Source of the DNA: a virus
Direction: 5' to 3' (one strand)
IMG/VR virus record: IMGVR_UViG_3300004369_000001
Location: 43,784 to 107,783 of that record
DNA: 64,000 nt
Shown here: positions 1 through 6,478 of the stretch, piece after piece
Layout: every line of letters begins with the position of its first letter
Numbering within the stretch: position 1 is the stretch's first letter
Notes under the pieces: model-generated
The model's input: the letters and a program-made list of their open reading frames with translations, nothing else
Told to the model about the DNA's origin: nothing
Databases searched by the model: none
Made by a program: the position numbers and the translations under genes

Positions 1-245
1 TATTTTGCTCCACGATACCAACGATATATTGGTTGTCTCTCGAATTCGCAATTATCTACACAGGTAGCCTCTTCATCGCCAATGTAATGCACATTATCTC
101 TGCCAAGCGGCATCGACCCAGGACCCTCGTCGAGGAAGGAGAGAGTGTATTCTGACCCATCGTAGTCAAACATAGGTCTCTCATAATCTTCCCCATCGAT
201 CGGGTTTGGGAAACTGCGACCTGTTTCAAGAATAAAGGCGGGCAT
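1..245 (-). CDS. hypothetical protein, 3' end outside window
   Basis: The minus-strand reading frame opens with ATG at 243-245 and stays open to the left edge, giving at least 81 residues and starting MPAFILETGR. It is acidic and aromatic-rich, with two cysteines in a TCVDNCEF segment. I recognise no family. Its start lies 5 bp from the stop of the next upstream gene, so it belongs to the same transcription unit. The frame is clean and codon use looks like that of its neighbours, so I treat it as a real but truncated gene. Confidence 0.7.
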   Translation of the reverse strand, partial: MPAFILETGRSFPNPIDGEDYERPMFDYDGSEYTLSFLDEGPGSMPLGRDNVHYIGDEEATCVDNCEFERQPIYRWYRGAK

Positions 246-250
246 TCAAT

Positions 251-532
251 TTATTGAGCTTCCAGTTTATTTAGTCGCTCATACAGATCATCAAAGATCT
301 GTTTCATGTTGAGATATTCGTCCGCCCCTTGAGGTTTATACTGAATCATATCCGCCGAAGGCGGAGGGAGTTTCTGTAAAGCACCTTCACATATCGCCAC
401 TCGCTTGGATAGATTCTCAATTGCCTTGCCCACCTGTGTTAACAGATACGCTAACTGATCAGTATCACTCATATCTGGGGTGATGACAACCCCATCTGGG
501 GTGGAGGATGTGTTATAGTTGATAGGATTCAT
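251..532 (-). CDS. hypothetical protein (93 aa)
   Basis: A small soluble protein with no signal or membrane segment. The middle (about residues 28-50) and the C-terminus (about 75-92) look helical and could form short coiled coils. It is probably cotranscribed with the truncated gene 5 bp downstream. No known domain recognised; function unknown. Confidence 0.7.
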   Translation of the reverse strand: MNPINYNTSSTPDGVVITPDMSDTDQLAYLLTQVGKAIENLSKRVAICEGALQKLPPPSADMIQYKPQGADEYLNMKQIFDDLYERLNKLEAQ

Positions 533-572
533 AGATGCTCAACGCGGTTTTGGTTTTTCGCGGTTTTTGAAA

Positions 573-743
573 TTACTCAGATTCCTCAACCTTCTTAATG
601 CAGATCGACCCATCGATCTCCTCTGTGTATTCTAAAAGATCCCCTTCGACCCATCCAGTCTCGTCAAGTAACTCTTCGGGTAGGGTGATGAAACATTCTC
701 CATGCTCATCTTCTTCCACTGGGATTGTGTATCTTTTACTCAT
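573..743 (-). CDS. AbrB/SpoVT-like small DNA-binding protein
   Basis: A protein of about 56 residues beginning MSKRYTIPV. The pattern of short beta strands (RYTIPVEED, CFITLPEELL, then WVEGDLLEY and SICIKKVE) is that of the swapped-hairpin AbrB/SpoVT/MazE fold: a strand, the phrase 'LPEELLDETGW..GD', and a final strand. Family members act as DNA-binding dimers or as antitoxins. No partner toxin gene is beside it. An upstream ATG at 764 would add seven residues (MTGIAKP), but the domain begins at the internal ATG, so I prefer 743. It is the last recognisable gene before a 320-bp non-coding stretch, which suggests a regulatory role, but the target is unknown. Confidence 0.6.
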   Translation of the reverse strand: MSKRYTIPVEEDEHGECFITLPEELLDETGWVEGDLLEYTEEIDGSICIKKVEESE

Positions 744-764
744 AGGTTTTGCAATACCTGTCAT

Positions 765-1088
765 GTGTATGTAGACAAAACAATATTTGACAAAATTGCA
801 AATACTGTATGAGTGGGTTACTTACCCCTGAAGCGTGTTACAAGTGCCTTGTAGGCGATCCTGAGAGTCTCTGAGAGGGTTATTGAAATATATTCTATTT
901 GCTCTCTTGGCGTGACTCTGAGGGGAGTTTTTATACCCTCAAAATTTTTTTCAGAGGGGGGGACCCGTAGTTTCATTTTGATAATATGGGGAGATACATC
1001 GAGGTCGATGCTATACTTTTGTAGGTTAGGGACTTATGCGTTTTTAATATACACCATCACCCCCAAGAATACACTGCTCTCAGAGTAA
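765..1088. other. non-coding stretch with hairpins and a possible promoter
   Basis: No convincing reading frame. Visible items: a GAGGG/CCCTC hairpin (920-924 with 936-940) followed on the + strand by AAAA and seven T; a perfect CATCGA-GG-TCGATG palindrome at 997-1010; and on the minus strand a TATAAA box (+ tttata, 930-935), possibly the -10 of a promoter for the AbrB-like gene. The CTCTGAG motif recurs here and in neighbouring gaps. Interpretation is tentative. Confidence 0.4.
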
Positions 1089-1310
1089 CTAATAGTCCCC
1101 AACATGCACATCATAGCATAACCCTTCAGTGATGCAATAATCACAGAATTGTTGATACTGTGTGAGGTAATCATCAAGGTCCAGGTCTATTAACTGTTGT
1201 GCTAATTCGACTTGCTCTTGTGGTGGTAATTGTCCCTCATCGTATAGATCAAGGAGCGTCTCTAGACTATCAGGAATAGAGGCGATCTTGCTGCCGTAGG
1301 TGTCACTCAT
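1089..1310 (-). CDS. hypothetical acidic protein (73 aa)
   Basis: An acidic, mostly helical small protein with three cysteines near the C-terminus (FCDYC...GLCYD). Its ATG at 1310 overlaps the TGA of the upstream 55-residue gene (ATGA), so translation is probably coupled. I recognise no family. Confidence 0.65.
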   Translation of the reverse strand: MSDTYGSKIASIPDSLETLLDLYDEGQLPPQEQVELAQQLIDLDLDDYLTQYQQFCDYCITEGLCYDVHVGDY

Positions 1311-1474
1311 GCGCCTGAGAATTGCTTTGCATCATTGATAGCGAGTTGCTGTGATTTGAATGGACCATACTTAGGACAACCATCGTAATTGTATGCCCAA
1401 AAGTATTTCCCACTCTTCTCCCATACTCTTATATCAACAGGAGGAATTGTTTGGAGTTGGATAGTATTACTCAC
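1307..1474 (-). CDS. hypothetical protein with GTG start (55 aa)
   Basis: Too short for standard gene finding. It begins with GTG at 1474, overlapping the TGA of the upstream gene (GTGA), and ends with a TGA overlapping the next ATG. The sequence starts (M)SNTIQLQTIPP and contains a KYFWAYNYDG segment, giving a small mixed alpha/beta protein. The coupled overlaps at both ends are the main support. Function unknown. Confidence 0.6.
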   Translation of the reverse strand: MSNTIQLQTIPPVDIRVWEKSGKYFWAYNYDGCPKYGPFKSQQLAINDAKQFSGA

Positions 1475-1596
1475 GACCAGTCTCCTCTAATGTCCTCTGA
1501 GAATTCAGGTCCTTCACTATCATCATAGAGGTCTAGATCGTCCTCTGTTTCTTCACTCAGAAACTCGTCAATCCAATCGGTGTTAGGATCAATCAT
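1471..1596 (-). CDS. hypothetical very acidic peptide (41 aa)
   Basis: A short frame beginning MIDPNTDWID and rich in Asp/Glu. Its ATG overlaps the stop of the upstream 63-residue gene (ATGA) and its TGA overlaps the GTG of the next one. It is accepted because it fills the gap exactly between two coupled genes. Strongly acidic small phage proteins often bind host proteins or mimic DNA, but nothing in the sequence proves such a role here. Confidence 0.55.
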   Translation of the reverse strand: MIDPNTDWIDEFLSEETEDDLDLYDDSEGPEFSEDIRGDWS

Positions 1597-1784
1597 GACT
1601 CGTAGTCTCCCTGGGCGTAATCATCAACAGAATTCTTTCGTTGATACTTACCTGTGGAAAAGTCTGTGGAAAACTCATCATAATTGGTGGAGGATTTCTT
1701 ACTATTACCCCACTGTCTTTTCTCTCGAATACTCTTAGGTCTCCGAGAGTTGTAAGGATCATTGCGTTTGTAAGTGCGTCCCAT
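1593..1784 (-). CDS. hypothetical basic/polar protein (63 aa)
   Basis: The N-terminal half is rich in Arg, Lys and Asn (MGRTYKRNDP) and the C-terminal half is acidic and Ser/Tyr-rich, so it is probably unstructured. A duplicated FST unit is encoded by two TTTTCCACA 9-mers that are also part of the DnaA-box-like cluster described separately. It is the first gene after the 267-bp gap at 1785-2051, and its TGA overlaps the next ATG. Function unknown. Confidence 0.6.
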   Translation of the reverse strand: MGRTYKRNDPYNSRRPKSIREKRQWGNSKKSSTNYDEFSTDFSTGKYQRKNSVDDYAQGDYES

Positions 1785-2619
1785 TAGTTATGTTTAAGAG
1801 GGTTTGAGTGAGTTACAAATAAGAGGATAAGTCTTATCTGAGTTATTGTCAAGTGGTCTGTGAGGGTTTGTGTAGTGTCCTCTGAGATCTTGCGAGATCT
1901 GAGTTGATGTGTTACAGTCCGAGGTAACTAAAAGATCACACATTTCTCGGAGTATTTAACACAAACATATGTTTTTTAAGGTATTTAGTTTTCCACATGT
2001 TTTTCCACAGGTTATAAAGATATCTGTGGAAAACTACGCGGAGAGTATCATTTAGATGGGCACAAAGTTAACAGTGAGAGTGATACGATTAGGCGTAGCA
2101 TTGCCTTCATAACCATGTGTAATCATGCTTGGATAGATTATAACATCACCTTCTTCCATAGGTGTTGTTGCTTCCGTAAGATTATAGGGAGAGTAACCTT
2201 TAGATGGAAATTGCATGACTGGGTAATAGTTTGATGTGACATTACGTCTAAACTTTACAGGTGCATGTCCTTTCTCGTAGTTAATTAAAACGGTGGCAGA
2301 ATACAAACAATTAGAGTGCTCATGTGGTGCATACAATGCTCCTTCACCTGCCATCTCTAAGTATGCTTCACTGATGGCAAGATTGACATCATAATTGTAT
2401 GTCTGAGTATTGAAAAGATTAGCAATTTCGATTAACTGTTGGGACAGTAATGGGGATTGCTCAATACACTCATTGCGTGATCCAATTTGTTTTACATTAT
2501 GAGAGATTGACTCTCTTCCAGTTTCATCAACTAACTTAACTTTGTTGATGTAAGTGTAGATTTCATTTCGGAGGGCAGGATAATCTTTGAGAGCATATCG
2601 TCCTACAGGTTGTGGAAAA
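1653..2619. repeat. cluster of six TTTTCCACA (DnaA-box-like) 9-mers
   Basis: Exact copies of TTTTCCACA or its complement occur at 1653-1661, 1665-1673, 1989-1997, 2001-2009, 2025-2033 and 2611-2619. Elsewhere in the window I found only one further exact copy (near 16945). About 0.5 copies would be expected by chance in 64 kb over both strands. Three lie in the intergenic gap 1785-2051. The 9-mer is one base from the E. coli DnaA box TTATCCACA and, to my recollection, is the consensus reported for the Synechococcus chromosome origin. It may be a replication origin or a DnaA-binding array; this is inference. Confidence 0.6.
2001..2033. repeat. 10-bp inverted repeat around an AT-rich spacer
   Basis: TTTTCCACAG (2001-2010) is repeated in perfect inverted orientation (CTGTGGAAAA, 2024-2033) across a 13-bp AT-rich spacer, with an extra direct copy of TTTTCCACA at 1989-1997. 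The geometry suits a dimeric protein-binding site or an unwinding element. As RNA it could form a hairpin, but no T-tract follows, so a terminator is unlikely. Confidence 0.6.
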
Positions 2620-2675
2620 AGACCATAAATCTCCTGTGTTACTGTATCCTCTAGATTGTCAGATAAGTTAGTCAT
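2052..2675 (-). CDS. 2-oxoglutarate/Fe(II)-dependent oxygenase-like protein
   Basis: A 207-residue protein resembling the phage 2OG-Fe(II) oxygenase family (PF13759-like). The metal-binding pair sits in APHEHSNCLYSATVLINY (HxH, about residue 117). The distal His and 2OG-binding Arg sit in YPSMITHGYEGNATPNR near the C-terminus. Family members hydroxylate proteins or small molecules using O2 and 2-oxoglutarate; the substrate is unknown. One of several divergent oxygenases in this window, it lies just downstream of the small-protein cluster with a 26-bp gap to the next gene. The family assignment is firm by motif; the role is open. Confidence 0.8.
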   Translation of the reverse strand: MTNLSDNLEDTVTQEIYGLFPQPVGRYALKDYPALRNEIYTYINKVKLVDETGRESISHNVKQIGSRNECIEQSPLLSQQLIEIANLFNTQTYNYDVNLAISEAYLEMAGEGALYAPHEHSNCLYSATVLINYEKGHAPVKFRRNVTSNYYPVMQFPSKGYSPYNLTEATTPMEEGDVIIYPSMITHGYEGNATPNRITLTVNFVPI

Positions 2676-2701
2676 TTGGGGCGGAGTTGTGTAATACTAT
2701 T

Positions 2702-2914
2702 TTATACGAGCACATGGCGATAGTCAATAGTTTTGATGCACCAACCTGATGCACATGTGATCTCTTCAATTAGATCATCTTCATCATCTGCCTCCCAGAT
2801 TGTTGTAATATACTCTTCACGAAGTTTCTCCTCCGTGCGTCGTTGATTCCATCGTCCTCCATCATCAGAATCAAGAGAACAATCAAACTCAATGTCAGTA
2901 ACTTGGAATTGCAT
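2702..2914 (-). CDS. conserved cyanophage hypothetical protein (70 aa)
   Basis: Begins MQFQVTDIEFDCSLD and ends with a GWCIKTIDYRHVLV strand. From memory, proteins with this layout (MKFQVTxIEFD ... LIEEIT ... CIKxIDY) are common in T4-like cyanophages, but no function is assigned to them. It is soluble and acidic, with mixed strands and helices. It sits 5 bp from the next upstream small gene, in the same operon. Confidence 0.7.
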   Translation of the reverse strand: MQFQVTDIEFDCSLDSDDGGRWNQRRTEEKLREEYITTIWEADDEDDLIEEITCASGWCIKTIDYRHVLV

Positions 2915-2919
2915 TGTTG

Positions 2920-3093
2920 TTAAACAGTAGCAGGGGCGAGAGTAACAGTAACGCGGTGAAGATTTAATCCTGCGAGTTGCTCACCTACACGTTTGCAAAT
3001 TACATCAGTGGGATTCTTTAGGCGAGTCTTTTCATACCAAATTGTGCGACATTGATCGTAGGTTTCAACTTCAATACGAACGGTTTGAGTCAT
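2920..3093 (-). CDS. hypothetical protein (57 aa)
   Basis: A short frame starting MTQTVRIEVETYDQCRTIWY. Its ATG overlaps the TGA of the upstream membrane peptide gene (ATGA), and it ends 5 bp before the next gene. The alternating hydrophobic pattern suggests a small beta-rich fold. It fills the gap between neighbours without conflict. No family recognised. Confidence 0.6.
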   Translation of the reverse strand: MTQTVRIEVETYDQCRTIWYEKTRLKNPTDVICKRVGEQLAGLNLHRVTVTLAPATV

Positions 3094-3206
3094 TTTGCAG
3101 TGCGTTGAATGAGATCAGCAGTGAGATGAAGTGCTTCGCCTGTGTTATATCTTACACCAGGAAAGAGAAAGAAGGCAACAACAAAGATCAGACCAATAAG
3201 TTTCAT
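3090..3206 (-). CDS. small single-pass membrane peptide (38 aa)
   Basis: Begins MKLIGLIFVVAFFLFPG, a clear hydrophobic segment, followed by a short amphipathic tail ending DLIQRTAK. The TGA overlaps the next ATG. An in-frame ATG at 3248 would add 14 basic residues (MARRKYLTF...), so the true start is uncertain. Similar tiny membrane peptides recur in cyanophage early regions; their function is unknown. Confidence 0.55.
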   Translation of the reverse strand: MKLIGLIFVVAFFLFPGVRYNTGEALHLTADLIQRTAK

Positions 3207-3252
3207 TTTGTTGGGTGATTTGAAGGTCAGATACTTACGTCGTGCCATTCAA

Positions 3253-3678
3253 TCAGGCAGCAAGAGGAAGAGCAGACTCACCAAGATTCAGACCAGAATA
3301 AAATAACACAACCTCGAAGGATTGAGTGCTGTTGTTATACTGACGCACATACCAAACATGATCCTTTTGAAATACACCTTCGCCAGCGATTGCATTAGCG
3401 TCGCAGATAGCATTGAGGCGTGATTTGGTAGTGTTGGATTGCCAACCACCATCAAACAGTTGCACACAATCATCACTCACAGTGGCGATATGATTGCCGT
3501 GCAGATATACACGAGACACATTATCTTGCTCATCAAATTGCACAGAAGTGTTGCCAGATTGCCAGTTGATAGAATCAGCGATTGCCTGATTCATTTGCTT
3601 TTCAATCTTACGCATGGTTTTGGAGTTAGAGTGAATGTGGAAGGTGCGATCCCCCCCACGACATTGAATATAAGGCAT
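3253..3678 (-). CDS. hypothetical protein (141 aa)
   Basis: I place the start at the ATG at 3678 (MPYIQCRGGDRTFHIH). The frame is open for 30 more codons upstream, but that stretch overlaps the end of the next gene and contains a perfect TGTGCCA-GT-TGGCACA palindrome that looks regulatory. The protein is soluble with several WYVRQY/SGLNL beta strands. No family recognised. It leads the small-gene run down to 2702. Confidence 0.65.
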   Translation of the reverse strand: MPYIQCRGGDRTFHIHSNSKTMRKIEKQMNQAIADSINWQSGNTSVQFDEQDNVSRVYLHGNHIATVSDDCVQLFDGGWQSNTTKSRLNAICDANAIAGEGVFQKDHVWYVRQYNNSTQSFEVVLFYSGLNLGESALPLAA

Positions 3679-3710
3679 TTTGAGGGTCTGTGCCAGAAAA
3701 GTGGACACTG

Positions 3711-3726
3711 TGCCAACTGGCACAAT
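3711..3726. promoter_or_regulatory. perfect 16-bp palindrome, probable operator
   Basis: TGTGCCA-GT-TGGCACA is a perfect inverted repeat 33 bp upstream of the preferred ATG at 3678 and just inside the end of the upstream gene. The half-site TGTGCCA also recurs near the ends of the promoter-like repeats at 5.0, 6.7, 7.3 and 10.2 kb, so it may bind the same regulator. No clear -10 box follows. Confidence 0.45.
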
Positions 3727-3727
3727 T

Positions 3728-3892
3728 TTACTTTCTAAACCTCGCGCAAACATCATCATAGGATGCACCTACAGGGATTTGTTTGCAAAAACGCTCCATC
3801 TTACTGTCCTGCATTTTGTTGACTGAATCAATAGCGGAGACGCCAATCATGCCACCAATGACAATAACAAATGTACCGAGGAAGATTCTCAT
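3728..3892 (-). CDS. small membrane or exported protein (54 aa)
   Basis: Starts MRIFLGTFVIVIGGMIGVSA, a hydrophobic segment that could be a signal or anchor, followed by a charged tail with two cysteines (FCKQIP, DVCARF). The ATG at 3892 overlaps the TGA of the gene above. It is the first of three consecutive coupled membrane peptides. A similar trio is familiar from other T4-like cyanophages, but no function is known. Confidence 0.6.
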   Translation of the reverse strand: MRIFLGTFVIVIGGMIGVSAIDSVNKMQDSKMERFCKQIPVGASYDDVCARFRK

Positions 3893-4017
3893 TTGTTTAG
3901 TGGAGAATTGTAGAAACGGCGGAAAGCAGTGACAATAATAATGGCAGTGCTAATAACGCCAACGAGACCAAGAAAAGTCGTTGCATCGCCAGAGAAAGAA
4001 TAGGTGTCAGGTGTCAT
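3889..4017 (-). CDS. single-pass membrane peptide (42 aa)
   Basis: MTPDTYSFSG followed by a transmembrane stretch (FLGLVGVISTAIIIVTAF) and a short basic tail (RRFYNSPLNK), predicting N-out/C-in. It has ATGA overlaps with both neighbours. Function unknown; probably an inner-membrane peptide made early. Confidence 0.6.
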   Translation of the reverse strand: MTPDTYSFSGDATTFLGLVGVISTAIIIVTAFRRFYNSPLNK

Positions 4018-4100
4018 CGGTAGATTGCTTTGAAGAAGAATACAATGCCAGCAACTGTAATAATACCAGTTGCAATCAGTGAGAGATTAACTATATCCAT
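4014..4100 (-). CDS. tiny membrane peptide (28 aa)
   Basis: A 28-codon frame, MDIVNLSLIATG then IITVAGIVFFFKAIYR, almost entirely one transmembrane helix with a basic end. Its ATG overlaps the stop of the upstream gene and its TGA overlaps the next ATG. The coupled position between real genes is the main evidence that it is translated. Confidence 0.5.
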   Translation of the reverse strand: MDIVNLSLIATGIITVAGIVFFFKAIYR

Positions 4101-4444
4101 CAGGCAGAGATCAGAGATTCAAATGCATCACGATGTTGCTCTGCAAAGATAGCAACACATGGCGCGGTGTTGATATACTCAACGATGAAATCTTTGCACT
4201 CGGCAACAGTATCGAATCCCGCAATGCGCGGATAGACCCACGCAATAGATCCATCAGCAAGTACTTGACTACGACGTGCATTTACACGATAGTTTCCCTC
4301 ATCCTCAGAGTAATCTGCAGTGATAGTGAAAGCAGCGAGACGATTCTCACCCACCCAGATAGAATCTTCCTCAACCCAAATATCTTCACAATAGGCGACA
4401 GTATCCAGGCGCTTGGTGTAATCGATGGAGATGGCGTTGGTCAT
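4100..4444 (-). CDS. hypothetical protein (114 aa)
   Basis: Start chosen at the ATG at 4444 (MTNAISIDYTKRL). The extra 29 upstream codons run through promoter-like repeat copy A and end in the previous gene. The protein is soluble, with beta-strand-rich and helical parts (VAECKDFIVEYINT). The first gene behind copy A, it probably leads the transcript covering the three membrane peptides. No family recognised. Confidence 0.65.
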   Translation of the reverse strand: MTNAISIDYTKRLDTVAYCEDIWVEEDSIWVGENRLAAFTITADYSEDEGNYRVNARRSQVLADGSIAWVYPRIAGFDTVAECKDFIVEYINTAPCVAIFAEQHRDAFESLISA

Positions 4445-4525
4445 TCGTTTTGTTTGTTGTGAGAGTATATTTGCACAGATCGGGTGCCTGTGCTCATTTA
4501 GTGTGCAGGTTGTCTGACTGTCACA
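4445..4525 (-). promoter_or_regulatory. promoter-like repeat copy A
   Basis: Minus-strand order: CCTGCACAC, then the inverted repeat GCACAG-N9-CTGTGC (4473-4493), AAA, a TATACT -10 box, then a purine-rich leader (ACAACAAACAAAACGA) to the ATG. The core is identical to copies C and D. No consensus -35 is seen; the palindrome occupies that position, which suggests control by a bound regulator. Confidence 0.65.
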
Positions 4526-4733
4526 TGCCATTCAGAAAGTCTGCCATTGCCTCATTATATTCTTCTTCAGTGAAGAAAGTGCGACCATGAATAGTCTTAG
4601 GAAACTGCTGTTTTGCAGCAGGTCGGTAACACTCAGCGACGGTGAATCCCTTCTCTTGAATGTAATCGGTGTAAACGTTTTGCATTGCGTTGTTGTAATT
4701 AGAAAACCACTTTGCGTCGTATTTTGGCATCAT
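4521..4733 (-). CDS. hypothetical protein (70 aa)
   Basis: The start at 4733 (MMPKYDAKWFSNY) overlaps the TGA of the upstream gene as ATGA; the second ATG at 4730 is equally possible. The longer frame to 4772 would overlap the upstream gene and is not favoured. The sequence is aromatic-rich and helical, ending NEAMADFLNGM. Last gene before promoter copy A. No recognised family. Confidence 0.6.
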   Translation of the reverse strand: MMPKYDAKWFSNYNNAMQNVYTDYIQEKGFTVAECYRPAAKQQFPKTIHGRTFFTEEEYNEAMADFLNGM

Positions 4734-4990
4734 GCCGCTGCCTGCTCCCACACGTTGTAAAACATGTCCCAAGCGTAAGTATCAGCAACGAAGGTCTGAA
4801 TGTCACACTGATCGCATACCCAATCGTATGCCATATCTGCATCAGCGTTAGTATCAATCACGAAATCGTAGAGACCTTCGATTGCACTCTGAAAGTCCTT
4901 ATCCTCAGCGAGAGAGACAAAGAACTTGCCAGTTTCGTTGTCGATCATGATGCGCTTGCCAGTGATAGAGAAAGAAGGAGAGTGAGTCAT
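4730..4990 (-). CDS. hypothetical acidic protein (86 aa)
   Basis: Start chosen at the ATG at 4990 (MTHSPSFSITGKR), directly after a TATAAT-type promoter; the longer frame would start upstream of that promoter. The C-terminal half is acidic and aromatic (DMAYDWVCDQCD, YAWDMFYNVWE). The pattern FVIDTNADADMAYDWV suggests helical packing. No family recognised. It is coupled to the next gene by ATGA. Confidence 0.6.
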   Translation of the reverse strand: MTHSPSFSITGKRIMIDNETGKFFVSLAEDKDFQSAIEGLYDFVIDTNADADMAYDWVCDQCDIQTFVADTYAWDMFYNVWEQAAA

Positions 4991-5061
4991 TTGCTTTGTT
5001 TGGTGTCCTACCATTATAAGCACGGCATCGGGCGACCTGGGGGCATCAGTGTGCCAGTGCG
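4991..5061 (-). promoter_or_regulatory. promoter-like repeat copy B (diverged)
   Basis: A consensus TATAAT -10 box (minus strand, 5013-5018) is preceded by GGTCGCCCGATGCCGTGC, a diverged form of the ACCCGAT-CTGTGC core of copies A, C and D. A TTGACG and a TGGCACA half-site lie further upstream. The leader (ACACCAAACAAAGCAA) matches those of the other copies. Confidence 0.6.
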
Positions 5062-5313
5062 TCAACTGGCATCATTATGTTGAAAGTATGCTGCAATGAT
5101 TCGCTCATCATCCTCATTCAAATCATCGAATGGAAGAATACTCTTACACAGATCTTTCTTTGCATCATCAATACAATCATCCAGTTGATCGTAGAGATTA
5201 GTATAATCGAAATTGCGAGCGATATATTCTGCAATCAACGGCACATCATCCTCAGGGATATCATCAAAGTTGTCGAGAATGTAGTTGTTGATGTTGATTG
5301 TGAGTTTTGCCAT
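5062..5313 (-). CDS. hypothetical acidic protein (83 aa)
   Basis: MAKLTININNYILDNFDDIPEDD: very acidic and helical, with many Asp pairs. It ends just before promoter copy B. I see no known domain. The acidity suggests a host-protein-binding or DNA-mimic role, but this is speculation. Confidence 0.6.
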   Translation of the reverse strand: MAKLTININNYILDNFDDIPEDDVPLIAEYIARNFDYTNLYDQLDDCIDDAKKDLCKSILPFDDLNEDDERIIAAYFQHNDAS

Positions 5314-5348
5314 TATTCTAGTGAAAGAATGATTTGAAGTAATTTATA

Positions 5349-5600
5349 TCAGCAAGCGAGACACATTGCAGAGTTGAAGAGTTGCGGTTCGGTGTGCATA
5401 TCAGTCACAACATAACCATAACCCTCAACGCGAGAATCTACTTCACGTTGGAAATCTTTCTTGTTAATGTAACGCTTGGACTGTCGTGCATTGCAGAAAG
5501 TAACAATCTTCAGAATGTAGCGAGTGCTAATGTCACCATCGGCAAACTTGACGGGATAGAAGTCAACAACCATGTTGGCATCTTTGGAGGTGAGTTGCAT
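5349..5600 (-). CDS. hypothetical protein (83 aa)
   Basis: Starts MQLTSKDANMVVDFYPVKF, immediately downstream of promoter copy C with the leader GAAACGAGAGCAA. Mixed strands and basic stretches (KRYINKKDFQREVDSR) suggest a compact alpha/beta protein; it ends in two cysteines (MCLAC). No family recognised. Confidence 0.6.
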   Translation of the reverse strand: MQLTSKDANMVVDFYPVKFADGDISTRYILKIVTFCNARQSKRYINKKDFQREVDSRVEGYGYVVTDMHTEPQLFNSAMCLAC

Positions 5601-5692
5601 TTGCTCTCGTTTCTTTGACCTTGTTATATTTGCACAGATCGGGTGCCTGTGCCCATTTTGTGTGCAGGTTGTTGGATTGGCACACTACCCTA
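5601..5692 (-). promoter_or_regulatory. promoter-like repeat copy C
   Basis: The core inverted repeat GCACAG-N9-CTGTGC lies at 5632-5652. It is followed on the minus strand by AAA, a TATAAC -10 box and AAGGTCAAAG. It is preceded by CCTGCACAC and a TGTGCCAA half-site. The core is identical to copies A and D. It lies between the 57-residue gene and the gene starting at 5600. Confidence 0.65.
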
Positions 5693-5719
5693 GTTTGGGT
5701 GCTGCTGGTGGTATGCTGC

Positions 5720-5893
5720 TCAATCCCACGGGTCTCGTGCCTGAGATCCCTGTCCCTGTCTTGCCTCAAATCGCTCTTTTTCGATGATTCTAGCAAGCAC
5801 GACCTGATCATCCCGCCCGCACCTGAAACCATACAAAAAACCGATCTTATAACCCAAGGCGAGACCTATGACAGTGAAAGCAACACTTAGCAT
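5720..5893 (-). CDS. small membrane-anchored protein (57 aa)
   Basis: MLSVAFTVIGLALGYKIGFLYGFR forms an N-terminal membrane anchor. It is followed by a charged cytoplasmic tail (RCGRDDQVVLARIIEKERF) ending DPWD. Too short for routine gene finding, but it lies precisely between the gene ending at 5897 and promoter copy C. The remaining non-coding part, 5693-5719, shows nothing. Function unknown. Confidence 0.55.
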   Translation of the reverse strand: MLSVAFTVIGLALGYKIGFLYGFRCGRDDQVVLARIIEKERFEARQGQGSQARDPWD

Positions 5894-5896
5894 GAT

Positions 5897-6085
5897 TCAG
5901 TAAGATTGATCGAGTTTCTTGTGATCGTTGTTTGCGAGAGATAATTGCCTCTCAAACTCAATACGCAATGAGATAAGATGCCTCCTCAAGAAATCCTTGA
6001 ATGTTACATGTGGATCATCAATTTGCTTCTCAATCTCATCAATTTGTGCAAGAATTGTTTCTAATGTTTGTGATGTATCAGACAT
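5897..6085 (-). CDS. hypothetical coiled-coil protein (62 aa)
   Basis: MSDTSQTLETILAQIDEIEKQIDD has heptad-like spacing through most of its length, indicating a short coiled coil. It overlaps the upstream gene by 8 bp. Middle member of a run of four overlapping small genes (5897-6663). Function unknown. Confidence 0.6.
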   Translation of the reverse strand: MSDTSQTLETILAQIDEIEKQIDDPHVTFKDFLRRHLISLRIEFERQLSLANNDHKKLDQSY

Positions 6086-6278
6086 AGAGATTATTCATGA
6101 AAGTCCATTCATACTCGCTATCTTGAGGATCAACACCATCAACAATCCACTCTTCACATACAGCAATGGCATCCTCATTCTTTCCTTCCTTAACAAGATT
6201 AGTCAAGCGAAGGAAATAGGTTTCACCCATGTTTTCGATGCTGGTTTCCTTCTCGTTGATGTCGTAATCCATGATCAT
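6078..6278 (-). CDS. hypothetical acidic protein (66 aa)
   Basis: Begins MIMDYDINEKETSIENMGE and ends in WTFMNNLYV; helical and acidic. The ATG at 6278 overlaps the stop of the upstream gene (ATGA); a second ATG is two codons in. No family recognised. Transcription is probably from copy D. Confidence 0.6.
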   Translation of the reverse strand: MIMDYDINEKETSIENMGETYFLRLTNLVKEGKNEDAIAVCEEWIVDGVDPQDSEYEWTFMNNLYV

Positions 6279-6478
6279 TTAGAATGTTGAAGTCGAATGA
6301 TTTTTTGAAGCAAATCAGTGTGTGGAGTATTCTCAACGAGACCGCGAAGAATAGCGAGATCACACTTATTTAACTTTGTAATGAAGATATCTTCATCGAG
6401 ATCTTCATCTTGTAGAGTTAGATCTGGATTCTCCCAAAAGTCGATCCAGTCACTATCATTTGCTGCAGAAGTGATCAT
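6275..6478 (-). CDS. hypothetical acidic protein (67 aa)
   Basis: Start chosen at the ATG at 6478 (MITSAANDSDWID), which overlaps the upstream TGA as TGATG. An ATG at 6496 adds six residues but lies inside the upstream gene. It contains the acidic patch LTLQDEDLDEDIF, then a helical C-terminus (LLQKIIRLQHSK). Unknown function. Confidence 0.6.
   Translation of the reverse strand: MITSAANDSDWIDFWENPDLTLQDEDLDEDIFITKLNKCDLAILRGLVENTPHTDLLQKIIRLQHSK

Noticed and set aside
3288-3476. Overlapping minus-strand frame of 62 codons
   Set aside because: Lies entirely inside the hypothetical gene at 3253-3678 in another frame, with no start support.
5615-5890. + strand frames of about 71-91 codons
   Set aside because: They cover promoter copy C and the small membrane gene on the minus strand, and their translation is atypical.
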